From Verrucomicrobiota bacterium (GTDB taxonomy: Bacteria > Verrucomicrobiota > Verrucomicrobiia > Limisphaerales > J093), in assembly GCA_027493615.1 (NCBI GenBank), contig JAOSKK010000038.1, forward strand, positions 682,001-746,000: a DNA stretch of 64,000 nucleotides, given 5' to 3'. Under the pieces are notes generated by a model, which saw only the letters and a program-made list of their open reading frames with translations, was not told where the DNA came from and did not search any database. Below, one piece after another: positions 10,701 to 22,600 of the stretch; position 1 is the stretch's first letter; each line of letters begins with the position of its first letter. The position numbers and the translations under genes were made by a program.

Positions 10701-13700
10701 CACCGGCCACGCGGACGGTCACCGGCGCGAGGCTGACGGCGAAATGGCTGTCCTGCACCGCGTAGTAGAACACGTCGTCTTCGGTCTCCCCCACCGCCAG
10801 GCCGTTCAGGTAAGCCGAGCTGCGCGGGTTGTACACGACGCTCGTCTCGGCCCGATCCGCGCGGATCTCGAGGGTGACCGTGGCCCCGTGCCGGCTGGTT
10901 GCCGCCAGCCGATTGGCGTCGGTGAGGATCGCCCAGCCGCCCTTCGTGACGGCATTGTCCACAAACCGCACCGGCACCGAGAAGGTGTCCTCGTCAAGCA
11001 CGGTCACGACCTGGAAATCGTTGTAGGACGGGTGGCCGCCATAGCCCGAGATCAACACGACGTCCCCGTCGGTCAACCCATGGCCCGGGGAGGTGACTTG
11101 GACCGGCGACTCGCCCGGCACGCCCGCGTAATCGGTGATGTCGTTCACAACGCCGACCACCCCCACCACCCGAAGGGTCGTCCGGTCATCGTCCAGATCC
11201 GGATCGTCGTCGTTCGCGAGCAGGTGGGGCGTGACGATCTGAGGCACCGCGGGATACGCGGTGTCGGTGTCAAAGACGGCGGCGCTCCCTGCCAGATCGG
11301 GATCGGCCATGATCCGGATGAGGGTTTCTTCGTCGGTCGCGACCAGGTCGGCGACAGGCGTGGGCGGGTCGTTGGCCCCCAGTACGGTGACCCGGACGAG
11401 GGCTTCCGACGGGGCGGAGGGCTGGCGCGGGCCGCGGGTCTGCCAGGTGCCCCGTTCCTCGGGATCCCCGGTGAACGCAACCGGAATCGTGAAATGATCA
11501 TCGTCCAAACGCGTCACGATGTGCTCCCCCGCATACGCCGCCACCCCGGCTCCGACGATCACGATCGAGGCGCCCGTGGCAAGGCGGTGGCCCGGGGAAC
11601 GCACGGTTACCGGCGCGACAGACGCCGTGCCGCTGTAGGCGCTGATCGTGCCGGTCCCGAAATCCTGGATGGTGTAGCGGAACGAGTCTGACCGCTTGCC
11701 GCCGGCCGGCAATTCCTGCAAGGCGCCCGCGCCCCGCGGGTCATAGACCACTCCCGTTCCTCGCAGCGGGTTGCCGGAGGGGATAATCCGCACCTTGGCG
11801 CCGCGCCCCGACGCGATCTGCGCATCGCTGCCGCCCTCGCCGGGGGCGACACTCAAGTCGACGATGAACAACTGGTCGGAACCATCGGCGTCGAGATCGT
11901 TGGCGCGCACGTCAAGGAACGCCTCGGCGTCCTCGTGCACCAGCACCGTGTCGGCCACGGCGAACGGCAGGGCGTTCGGACTGCCGAAAGCCGTTTGGCC
12001 GGCGTCCCGCCCGGGCGACACGGTGTTGGCCGTCGGGTCGCGCGCCAGATCCGCCCCGCCCAGCGGCGGCGGCAACACGAGGCTGTGTGGCAGGTAGGCG
12101 TAGCCCCGAAACTGCGGCGTCAGGGTGATCGAGTTGTGGGCGAACTTGCCGGCATCCAGCGGATCGAACGGATCGACGAAGGTGCCGACGTAATCGGCCG
12201 CCCACACGGTCGCGCCGGCCGCCCCGGGTTGGCGCAACTCGAGGCGTCCGCGCACCCCCAGGCCGAGCGTGGCACTGGCAGAGGGTGTCACCACCGGCGT
12301 GCCGTCCGCCGCAAAGACGGCGTCGGCGACCATGATGCCGAACCCCTGCTGGATGACGGTCCCCGGGTCGAACACATGTCGCAGGGTGCCGTTCACCAGC
12401 AGTTGGTAGCCCGACAGGTCCACCGGTTGGGAATCCCGCAACACGTACAACTCGACGAAAGCGGTGCCGCCCGCCGGTGGATCGAACTGGATTTCGTTCA
12501 CCGCCAGGCGCCAGCGCGGCCCTGCCTCGAGCGCGCCGGCGTCGGCCGGGGCGAGGCGCAGCGCTCCCACCTGGTCCGCGCCCGCCGCCGGGGCGACCGC
12601 CCGATTGATCGCCGGACTGCCGATGGCCAGGGGATGACCGGGGACCGGCCGCAGCGTGGGCTGGAAGGCGGCGAGGATTCCGGTCTGCCGCCGCCGGTCC
12701 GTGCCCTGATCGAGGAGCAGCACTGACTTCGGCTCGCCGCCCTGCGTGAGCACGACGCGCGTGTCATCATCCGACACATTGCCGCCGAGCGACACGATGC
12801 GACCGGCGCCCTGAACCTCGAGGTTGCGCTGCCGGGCATCGGCGAGCACGACGTTGCGCAACCGGACCAACGTGCCGAACACGTTGGCATGCACCGCAGT
12901 GCCGCCGCCCGCCGCGTCGTCGTTCTCCGCGAAGGTGCAGTGCTCCACCTCCACCGCCAACGTGGTGCCGGGTGTCTGGTTTTCGACGTACAACGCCCCG
13001 CCGCCATGACCGTCGGTTGAGCCCTGCCGGTTCGCGGAAAACGTCGTGTTCACGAACCGGCACGCCAGGTCGGTGAACACCGCCACCCCGCCCCCGCCCA
13101 GGCCCAGGTCCGTGTCCGTGCGGTTGCCCCGAACCAGGCAGTTCTCCATCACCAGGCTGCCCCGGTCCACATCCACCGCGCCGCCCCAGCGCTGGGCCAC
13201 CGACGCCGTGAGCACACAGCCCCGCAACGTCAGTCGCCCCGTTTCCCCGACGTAGATCGCGCCGCCGGTCTCCGCACGCCCCTGCGTAAGGGTGAGCCCT
13301 TCGAGGGTCACCGTGGCCAGCACCCGGAACAATTGCACCTGCGGCTCACCGCTGCCGTCGGGATCCCCGCTGATCGTGAGCAGGTCGGCGCCCGGGCCCT
13401 TGATCGTGAGGTTGCGCCCCAGCACGATCGGCCCCAGGCCCGGGTCCAATCGCAGCATCGCCTCGCCGTACTCCGGCAACGCGAACGTGATCACCGAATT
13501 GTGCTCGCGGTGGGCCTCGATCTGGCCGAGCGCGTATCGCAACGAGCCCTCCTCGAGATCGTCCTCGACGCGGGTGACCAGCCAATTGCGCGGCGGCTCC
13601 CGAAGCGTGATCTCGAGCGCACTCGAGGTCCGGTTCAGCACCGTGTCCTCGACCTGGAGCATGAAGCGCGTGGCCCCCGGCCGATCGGGGGAAACACAAA

Positions 13701-15866
13701 GCTGCCGTTCACCTCGAACTCGAGAGCACTCAAGGCGACCGTGGCGGCCGTCGGCGTGCCGGTGAACCGGTAGACACCCGAAGCCGGCGGGTCTTCGACA
13801 AACCCGCCCAGATTCACGAGGGCGCCCTTGTCCCCGGTTGTCCAGCGTGACCGTCACTCGGAGGTTCCCCGTGTCGTCGTCAGTGATCGCGTAGCCGGCG
13901 AACGGACGAACCGGAGGCGTGGGCGAAAGCTCGCGCCCCTCCTCCGCCGCGGCAGGATGGCCGTCCACCGACACCTTGGGCGCGCCGTTCACGCTGAGAA
14001 TGGACACCGTGGTCCGGCTGTCGGTCCGGCTCGCGCCCTGGCTGTCCACGACGTGGAGGGTGAATGTCGTCTGGACGGACTCGCCCACCGGGATCTGGTC
14101 GGCGGCGGGGGTGAACACGACCGCCTGGAGCTGGGCCGTGGCTTCGGCGGGGGTGAGATTCGCGAACGGTCCGGCCGGTGCCAGCGTCCCGAGGCTGGGA
14201 TCATGCGGGGTCACCGTCACCGTCACCAACTGCAACCCGCCCTGGTCGGGGTCCTCGACCCGGACGGTGCGGAAGATGCGTTCCGGCTGGTCATCATTCA
14301 GGCGGATCAGCCGCGTGGGCACCGCCACCAGGTCCGGCGGGTCATTGACACCCACGACCGTCAGCGTGGTCGTGCCGCTCCCGCTGGCCCCTTCCCCATC
14401 GGTTACCGTGGCACGGAACTCGAGCGCCTGGGAGAGCACCTGGTTGGGCACCGGCCGGAAGCGCACGGTCTGGAGGGCGGCCTCGACCGCGGCCTTGTTG
14501 CCGGTGAACGAGGGACTGGCGGGCGCGAGCGTCCCGTACTGGAATGTCGGGTCCGTGATGGGTTCGAGCGTCAGGGTGAAATTGCCCTGCAGATCCCCCG
14601 GATCCGCATCACGGATCACCGCGCGGAACGGCAGCACTTCGACCGTGTCGAAGACCGACGTCGGCACCACCGAGAGCGCCACCGTGGGCGGGTCGTTGAG
14701 CGAGACAATGCTCACCTCGCGGTCGCCGTTCTGCGGGGCCGATCGCCCGGTCGAGTCGGTCACGTTGAGCTGCAGCACCAGCAATTCGCTCTGGCCCGCC
14801 GCGACGCGGTTGGGGGTGGGGTCAAACAGCTTGGCGCGCAGCGCGCTCGTGACGGTGGCCGGCGGGCCGGAGAGGCTGAAGCTCGCGCCCGAACCGCGGA
14901 ACGAGCCCAGCGCCTGGTACGCGTCCGGGATGCTGACCGTCACGGTAAGCGTCTCGCTGTTCGGACGGTTATGGTCCACATCCGCCAACGTGAGATCGGC
15001 GAACAGCGCAACGCCGGTGGTCCCGTAGTCGTCGTCGATGGGCGAAACCACATCGCCGGTGATCTCCGGATCGTCCGGCCGAGGCGTCACCGTGAGCCGG
15101 AACGTCCGGCTGGCCGTCAAATCGCCGTCGCTCACGGTGATCGTCAGGTCGCTGAAGCCGTTCTCGTCCGGCACCGGCGTGACCGTGACCGTGCGGTTGG
15201 CGCCGCTTCCGCCAAACACGATATTGGCCGTGGGGACCAGCACCGGATTCGACGACGTGGCGCTGAGCGTCAGACTGGCCACCGGATGATCGACGTCGCT
15301 GACCGTGAAGTTGATGGCGCCCGTCGAGGCGTCTTCGTCAATCGTCCGGTTGGCAATCGAGGAAAGGGTGGGCGGATCGTTCACGGCTGTGACGGTCAGC
15401 AGGAAGCTCCGGCTGGCGGTCAAGTTGCCGTCGCTCACGGTGACGGTGATGGTGGCGGTCCCCGATTGGTTCGCTGCCGGCACGACCGTGACCGTGCGGT
15501 TGGCACCGCTCCCGCCGAAGACAATGTTGGCCAGCGGCACCAGCGTCAGGTTTGAGGAGTCCCGGCTCAGGCTCAGCGACGCAGCCGGGGATTCGGCATC
15601 CCCACCGTGAAGGCAATCGGACCGGTCGAGGTGTCCTCGTCGATGGTGCGATCGGGGAGCGCGCTGATCGTCGGGGCCGTGTTGTCCGCCGCCCGGGCCA
15701 GCGGCAGCAGCCAGAGCCAGGCGGCGACCCAGACCAGCCAGCCCGCACCCGCCCGCCGCCCCTCGCCGCGGCACCCTGGCCGGTCGCGCGGCCCACGGTG
15801 GCCATGGTCGGGACGGGCATCCGGCCGAGACAGGCGCCCACGAAACGGGTGAAGGTCAGTTGCCAT
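4712..15866 (-). CDS. Giant exported tandem-repeat protein (about 3,700 aa), adhesin-like
   Basis: Successive overlapping minus frames join into one gene. Frame changes fall near 15600, 13838, 13695, 9350, 8905 and 5750. Order of parts, with approximate residues: a hydrophobic export signal (to 60); cadherin/tandem-95-like Ig repeats of the form NDPPTLSSIANRTIDEDAS (75-655); a right-handed beta-helix (770-1035); a lamin-tail-like domain with VNEIQFDPPAGGTAFVELY (1120-1225); further TDEDT repeats (1300-1995); about ten 'VLAND' repeats (2005-2740); FTLTVED repeats (to 3070); about seven FG-GAP blades with FGxAVA and VGSP (to 3470); a putative Ig domain (HePIG type); the hinge DADPDGDGRNNLEEYAFAS; and a tail ending FFRVRVTY. 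It is surely exported and is likely a surface adhesin or matrix protein; the ligand is unknown. The ATG at 15866 overlaps the PPIase gene by 11 bases; an alternative start lies near 15800. Confidence 0.8.
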
Positions 15867-16918
15867 TGGTCGAATCGTTGCCGCCCATCAGGGCCGGGGG
15901 TTGAAAGCTGTCGGTCCGCACCATCGCCGGCCGGGGTTCCGGCAGGGTCACTGCGGCCAGGACGTCCGGCCGGAGCTTCACCGGGACCTGCTGCAAAGCC
16001 TGCTGCGTAAATGCCGCGTCGACTTGTTGGCGCTTCCGCGCCAGCAGGCCCTGCCGGATCGTCGCCTGGACCTCCGCCAGCGGGGTGACCACCTCCGGCC
16101 GCTCGTCGCTTTTCATCACCACGTAGAAGTCCGTCCCCACTTCGAGCACCTCACTGACCTCGCCCTTGCCCAGGCGATAGCCGGCCTCGAGCACCGGTCG
16201 CGGCCACCGCAACCCGTAGTTGCCCGGGTCCAGCCAGCCCAGGTCACCACCCCCGATGCCGCGTGGCAGGATCATCCGAATGCTCCACCGCCAGGACCCC
16301 GAAGCCGGTCGCCGCTGCCCCGCGTCCGCCGGCGGGTGGCTGCGCCTGAACCTGGCGACGCGCCTCCTCCAATCGCGCCCGCAACTCGGCCTTCTTGCCG
16401 GTCGAACTGCCCGGGTCCCCCTTCAAGACCAGCGCTGCAAGACGCACCTTCGCCGGTCGCGTGTACTTCGCCAGATCCGCCCGGTAGGCCGCTTCCACTT
16501 CCTCCGCCGAAATCTCGACCGTCGCCAACCGGGGTTCGAGTTCGCGCTCGCGCAGCTTGCCCAGCAGCAGCAGCGCGATCTCCCGCTGGGTCTGCGGATC
16601 TTGATCGATGCCCAGAGCCCGCGCGCGCGCCAACATCGCCTCTTGCTCCACCATCTGCTGGAGCAGTGCGTCCTTCTCCGGCAAGCGCTGACGCGCCTTC
16701 TGCCGCCGCTCGGCCTCGCGTTGGAGGTCCTCCACGGTGATGCGCCGATCGCCGACCACCGCGAGCACATTCGCCGGCTCGGGCCGCTTGCAGGAGGTCA
16801 TCGCCATCACAACCAGCAGGCTGGCGATCATGCCCGCGCCCCGCGTCCATCGGGTGCCGGCATTCCAGCCGGTCGACCGTTGGCTCAGCCCGCTCTTGGG
16901 AAACCTCCGCTCCTTCAT
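15856..16918 (-). CDS. SurA/PpiC-type peptidyl-prolyl isomerase lipoprotein (frameshifted)
   Basis: This is a periplasmic foldase of the parvulin class. The N-terminus has a hydrophobic stretch ending in a lipobox, VVMAMTSC, and then a SurA-like helical region (VLAVVGDRRITVEDLQREAE). The parvulin core carries LAVEHSDDPATR followed, after a one-base frame change near 16262, by GIGGGDLGWLDPGNYG, the classic parvulin signature. About 350 residues would result, a normal size. Start and stop are nested with its neighbours: its ATG at 16918 overlaps the stop at 16915, and its stop overlaps the giant gene's start. It is therefore co-translated with two very large exported proteins. I infer that it helps them fold or cross the periplasm. 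Confidence 0.82.
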
Positions 16919-19639
16919 GGCCGGTAAGTGATCCGCAGCCGGAGGAACCGCACCTCGCCGGTGCCCACTGCCGGCAAGGCCCGTACCAAAACCGGTCGCG
17001 CCAGTGCACCCGTCACATCGCTGCCGCCGGGTAACGCTTGGACACAGTCGGGCGACGCGTCCCAGGTGCGGAGGTCGCGCGACATCTCGACGCTGTACTC
17101 AAGATCAGTCGCCCCCGCGCGCCGCCAGTATTCGAGGGTGAGATGCCCGTCCCGGACCGACACACGGGGGCGACGGTCCAACTCCGGTGTCCGGGGTCCA
17201 TCCCGAAGGCGTACCGCTGGAGCATGCTCAGGCCCAAGTGACCGGGATCCTCGCGGGCAAATGCCTCCAGCCCACCCGCAGCCCCCCGGGAACGCCGCCG
17301 CTCGCCAGGCCGCCAGACTCACCCGCTGCGCCAGCAACGTCACCTCGCCGCGCGCCCCGCTTTCCACACGGTAGGTGTCATCCGGCAACACCCGCACCTC
17401 CACCGTCGGAGCCCGGCCGTTCAACGCCGCGCCGCCTCGCGGCGTCACCTCGAGCAACGCGGTCGTCTGACCCGCCGCCAGGTTCACGAACCGCGGCAGC
17501 CCGAGATAATCCACACCCGCCGCCGCCGATCCCCCGATCTCCAGCCGCACCAACACGCTCCGATCCAGCACGGTACTCCGGCGCACCAGGAGCACCCCTG
17601 GCAACGGCGGCTCGACGGTGGCCACCGGCTCCAGCGTCTCGAGCGCAATCACGACCGGCAGATCCGCAATCTGCACCCGCCCGCTTTGCGCCGCGGCCGC
17701 AACCTCGTACCCCTCTCCGGGCAGCACTGTGATCTCGACCGACTCGACCGGCTCCGCCTGGTTGTCCGCAAACGGCCTCACGGCGATGAGCAATTCGCGT
17801 TCACCCGCCGCGAACGTGGCAGTGTCGGCCAGCCGCGCGTAGTCCAGACCGTTGACCGCCGAGCCGCTGATGGCCAGCCGCACCGTGAGCGCCCCTTCGA
17901 GACTCCCCAGCCGTGTCAGCCGAAAGGCGCCGTCCACCGGCCCTTCCTCGCTCGCCTGGGCTTGGCTCGCCACCAACTCGACCCGCGGCTGCAGATGTCG
18001 TGACCCCGCCACCAGGTTGCCCTCCGCCACCCATCGGTGAAGATCCGCGTCGCCCGCGGCCACCGCCCGCCAGGGTCACCCGGAAATCGTTGTACCCAGC
18101 GCCACGCCCTTCCGCGTCCACGGCCAGCACCACCACCCCCATCGGTGCGTTCGACCCGCACGTAGTCTTCGAGCCGCGCGGAAGCCCCGGCGAGCGCCCG
18201 CCCCAGGTCAATCACGTCTCCCTCGGCCGGGCTGAAGTCTTCGATCACGGTCGTGCCGCGCTGGCCGCGCACAAACACAAAGCGATCACCGCCACCATGC
18301 CCCCGCAGCCGGTCCGCGCCGCCGCCGCCCAGCAGCACGTCATCCGCCATCCCTCCCAACAGCCGGTCCGCCCCCGCCCGCCGACGAGCAACTGGTGCCG
18401 CTCCGGACCGAATCGGGGCACCTGCGTGGCCAGGTACACCGCCGCATCAAGCCGGGAGCTGGGCGCCGCCAACTCCTGGTCGCCGAGTTCATCCGCCCCA
18501 TCCCAGACCACACAGCCCCACGCCTTGCCCAGGAGCTGATTGCGCGCGGACTGGTCCTCGAAAGCCTCCACCCCGGGCAACGCTTCTGCCCCGTGCGCCA
18601 GGGCCAGGAGTTCGCCAGCCGCCGGACGGTTCCGCAGACTCTCAGGAGCCTGGTAGAACGTGACCTGAACCGTGGCCGTCTCCGCCGCATGTTCCGCGGT
18701 CCCGTCCGTCAGGCTCACCGTGAAGCGGGTCGGCGCTAAGCCGGCCCCCTGCGGCTCGAGCACCACCCGCCCCTCCAGGATCTGCTGTTGGGTGAAGTGA
18801 TCGCCCACCCGCATCTCGACGTCGGGCGTGGTGGGGTTCTCCCGGGCGTTGCGCAACATAAGGCGCGCCCCTCCGGCCCCTCCTGCAGCGTGTACACCAG
18901 CCGGTCCGGAGTCGTGTCGGCATCCACGACCCGCAGCCGCACCCCCCGTCGTCGCCTCGGCGTAGGCTCGCAACTCGCGCGTCAGCACCTGCGGCCGGCG
19001 ATCATCACGCCGCGGATCGGTCCCCGCCCGGAATTCCGCCAGGTTCTTGCGTCCATCCCCGTCGGCATCTCCGTCCGGGTCCAGATCAGCCCCGTGCAGT
19101 TGCTCCCACCAGTCCGGCAAGCCGTCGCCGTCCGAATCCTCGGCGACCAAGGGGACTTCGAGGTCGAGCCGGTAAGTGGCTGCGCGCCGAGCTTGGGCCG
19201 CCTCGAACCGGGCGCCCGCGGGTCCGCGAAGCGTCGCGTTTAGGCCGTTCACCGTGATCCGCAAGTGCTCGTGCGTCTGCAGGCCGCCGCCGAGCGGAAC
19301 GGTCCCGGAGGAAGCCGTCACGCCCAGGGCCAGCGCCTCGTGCGGCACGTTCAGGCGATACGAAAAGTCGCCTCCGCGCAGCGGAAACAACGAGGTGCGC
19401 AAGGTGAGCTCGCGGCCGTCTGCCCGCCGCAGCGTCCAACGGAGTTCGCCGGTGGTGATGACAAACGGGCGTTCGGAGCCGGTCCCGAGGACCCGACCGT
19501 AGAACACCGTTGCGGGCTCGCCGATGGCCGCCGCCTGCGCCTGCGGCCCCAGACCCGCGACACCCGCCAGCAGCGCCCCGGCCAGACAGCGTCCCCGGCA
19601 GGCGGACAAGAACTCAGGAATCAAGCGCATAGTTCGCAA
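16915..19639 (-). CDS. Exported Calx-beta / RTX-repeat protein (frameshifted)
   Basis: Joined minus frames, with shifts near 18900, 18370 and 18100, give about 900 residues. A signal peptide ends in AQA near residue 36. The hinge DSDGDGLPDWWEQLHGADLD is near residue 165. A cadherin-3 (CSPG-like) repeat with VGDHFTQQQILEGRVVLEP lies at about 275-335. Calcium-binding RTX repeats (ADDVLLGGGGADRLRGHGGG) follow near 430, with the usual continuation DRFVF and VIDL. Two Calx-beta domains come next (LEGALTVRLAISGSAVNGLDY; VLVRLEIGGSAAAGVDYLGL). A terminal domain ends FLRLRITY. RTX repeats suggest calcium-dependent folding outside the cell and perhaps type I secretion, but no transporter genes are nearby. 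It lies 15 bases after the giant gene upstream. Confidence 0.75.
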
Positions 19640-19654
19640 GGGTGTGAGGCCGGC

Positions 19655-22600
19655 TCAACCACCAGAGTAGGCATAGGTCTGGAAGACCAGTTTGATGTCC
19701 GTGACCTGCTCGATGAACCGCTCGAGCCCCACCGCCGGGACCGCGTTCAGGAGCCGGCCCGGAATGATCAGCAGCCACTGCGTGTTCCACACCGAACGGC
19801 CCACCAACCGGCTGTCCGACACCAGTTCGTCGAGGTTCACCGCGCTGCCCCCGTCGTGATACGCCCGGAAGGTGGAGAACTTGCGCGGCTCGCCCAGTCG
19901 CCCGTTCAGGCTGTCCAACAGCGGAATCCAGGAGCTCTGATCCAGCCGCGCCTGCGTGGAGGGCAACGGCACCGGGATCCGTTGGTCCACGACCTTCCAC
20001 GCCCGCACCACCCCGGGATCATCGCTCGAGGGCACGCCCATGATGTCCGTGCCCACCGGGATCAGGTACACCCGCGGCGTCGCCGGCAGGTCGTTCAGAA
20101 TGTCCTCGCTCAGGTAGTCCGAGAACCAGACGCCCACCGAGCGGATCTTGATCGCGTACTGGCTCGGGTCGAACGCGTGGTCCCCACCACTGAGCGGGTG
20201 TCCAAAGAAGTTCTGGCCGGCCACCACCCGCGTGCTGAACCGCAACACCAGCCCCGGTTCCGCCTGGTGGTTGCCGCCGTCCGTGCTCTCCGACGCAAAC
20301 GGCCGGCAGTAGTAGCGGAACTCCGGCACTTGCCAGAGGTCGTCCACCCAAGCCCGCTCCAGGGTCTGGCGCCACAGCTCATCCGCATCCTCCCCCGGCC
20401 CCGGGAAGCCCCCGCCCCCTCGCCCGCTCCGGGTTGCACACTGCCGGGCGGCAGGATCCGAAACGCCTCGGTCCGCAACGACATCTTGCCGGTCTCATTC
20501 TGCGGATTGTTGATGCCGAGCTGGGTCTTCAGCGTTTGATGGTTCATCCGCAACCAGCCCAGCGCCCCCGCCAGCCCCTCCGTCCCCGTCCGCAGTTCCC
20601 CCAGATCGCCGGTCTCGAATTCACCCAGCGTCCGCGCCCGCACGATGTCCGCGAAGATCGCCACCGGTGAGCCGGGGTCCGAGGGGTCCAGGTTGGTCTC
20701 GTAATCGTAGGCTTTCGCCGCCAGATAGGCGTACTTCGCCGCCAGGTCGAACGCCGAGCGGTAGCTCTGCAGCGCGTGGTTGCGCGACACCCGGAACGTC
20801 ATGTCCTGGTAGCGGCTCCGCTGCGTCTGCGCGGCCACCCGCTTGTTGAACGCCGCCCGCTCGTCGATCAGCCGCACCCCCTCGTCCACCTTCGCGCGGT
20901 ACTGCTCCGAGAGGTCGCGCAGCGCCTGGATCTCTTTGAAGACTTCAATGCGTTTGATGGGTTCATCGCCCAGCTTGTTCTCCAGCTCGACCAATGCCTC
21001 CTTCACGCTCTGGCCGTCCTGCTCGCGCTTCTCGAACAGCTCCAGCTCGTTCTCCGCAATGTCCAGGCTGATCTCGGCGATCACCTTCCCGATCTTGAAA
21101 ACGCCCTCGATGGCTTTGAGTCCCGTGAACGTCGAGGCCTCGATCACCTTGATGCCCGAACGCGCCGGCGCCAGCGCGTCGCCCGGCGAAACGGCCAGTC
21201 CCACAATCGGCAAGCCCGTCGGAATCGCCTCGCCGGTGGCGTAGAAGAACTTGCTGGTCGTCTCGGTCACGGCCTTGGCCAGCTCGATGGCGCCCTCCGC
21301 GCCCTTGATGATGTTCGCGGTGAGATACTTCAGCCGCGTGAACACCTCGTTCTTGAGCCGGATGTTCGCTTCGAGGTCCAGCTTGGCGTTCGTCAGACGG
21401 AACGCGCGGATGATCTCCCCCTGCAGTGCGTCCCACGCCCCGATGGCGCTCGCAATGGCCGCCTCCTGTTGCAGCATCTGGTTGATGAGGCTCTGCAATT
21501 CGCCTTGCGCCTGCCGTCGTCCCCAATCGCGGGGCGCCTGGAACGTGTAACCGGCCGCCGTCACCGGCATGAACTTGGTCAGGTTCTCCAAGGCCACCTT
21601 CGGGCTGTCCAGGTCGGTGTACTTCACCGAGTACCAGCCGTCCCGGGCGAGGGCGCTCGTGTTTCCGGCGGCGTCCGGTGCGAGCGTGGGCGAGAACAAC
21701 TGGCGGACGCTCGCGCTGACATCGAGCAGCTTGTAGAGGTTCTGCCGCCCGACCTGCGAACCAAACAGCCCGCCGCGCCCGACCCCGTTCTGGAAGGCCT
21801 GGTAGAGTTCCCCATCTGTCAGGGTGTTGCCCGTGAACGTGGCGAACGTCGTCGTCGGCCCCGGCACCGTCTGGTCGTTGATTTCCCGCACATCGACGTA
21901 CATGTAGAGCAGCAAGTCCGGACCGTCGTAGCCCGCCGGGTAGACGCGGCCGGGCCCGATCGTGCCTTCGTAGGGTTTGCCGAAGATCGCGATGAGTTGG
22001 TTGCGGTAGGAGAGGTCCTCCTGGAAGACCGAGTTCCGGAACTCGGTTTCGTTGTTGCTGATCTGCCGGATCCGGTTGCGCCGGTCGTTCGCGTAGTTCC
22101 AGACCGTCTGGGCGTTCTCCAGCGCCTTCAGCGCCCGCTCGTAGATCTGCTCGAAATGCGTCTTGCCGTAGATCGTCAGGTCCTCGACCAGAATCGGGTT
22201 GATGTCGAACGGCACCACGTTCGCGGCCACGCCCAGCGGGTTCTGCCCCTTGTTGGCCTGGTCGAACGTGTTTTGGATGGCATTCAGGTTCGCCGAGATG
22301 ACCGCGATATCGGCGTTCGCTTTGCGGTCCACCTTCTCGATGCCCTCGAGCCGGTCGTTGGGGTGCACGGCAGGCAGCAGCGCGTTCGCCATCACCCAGT
22401 CGAAGTACGCCCCCTGCCCTGCCCGCCGGGCCCATTCCTCTACGCCCCAGGCCCGGTCCGGATTGCTGTCGGTGTAACCCTGCCATTGCGCGGTCGGGTC
22501 CTCGACGTACTTCTCCCGGTAGGTGAGCCCCACAATCTCCGCGCCGGTCTTGGCCCGGGCGGCCGCGGTGGCGGCGAACTTGCGTTCGTCCAGGAAGTCC

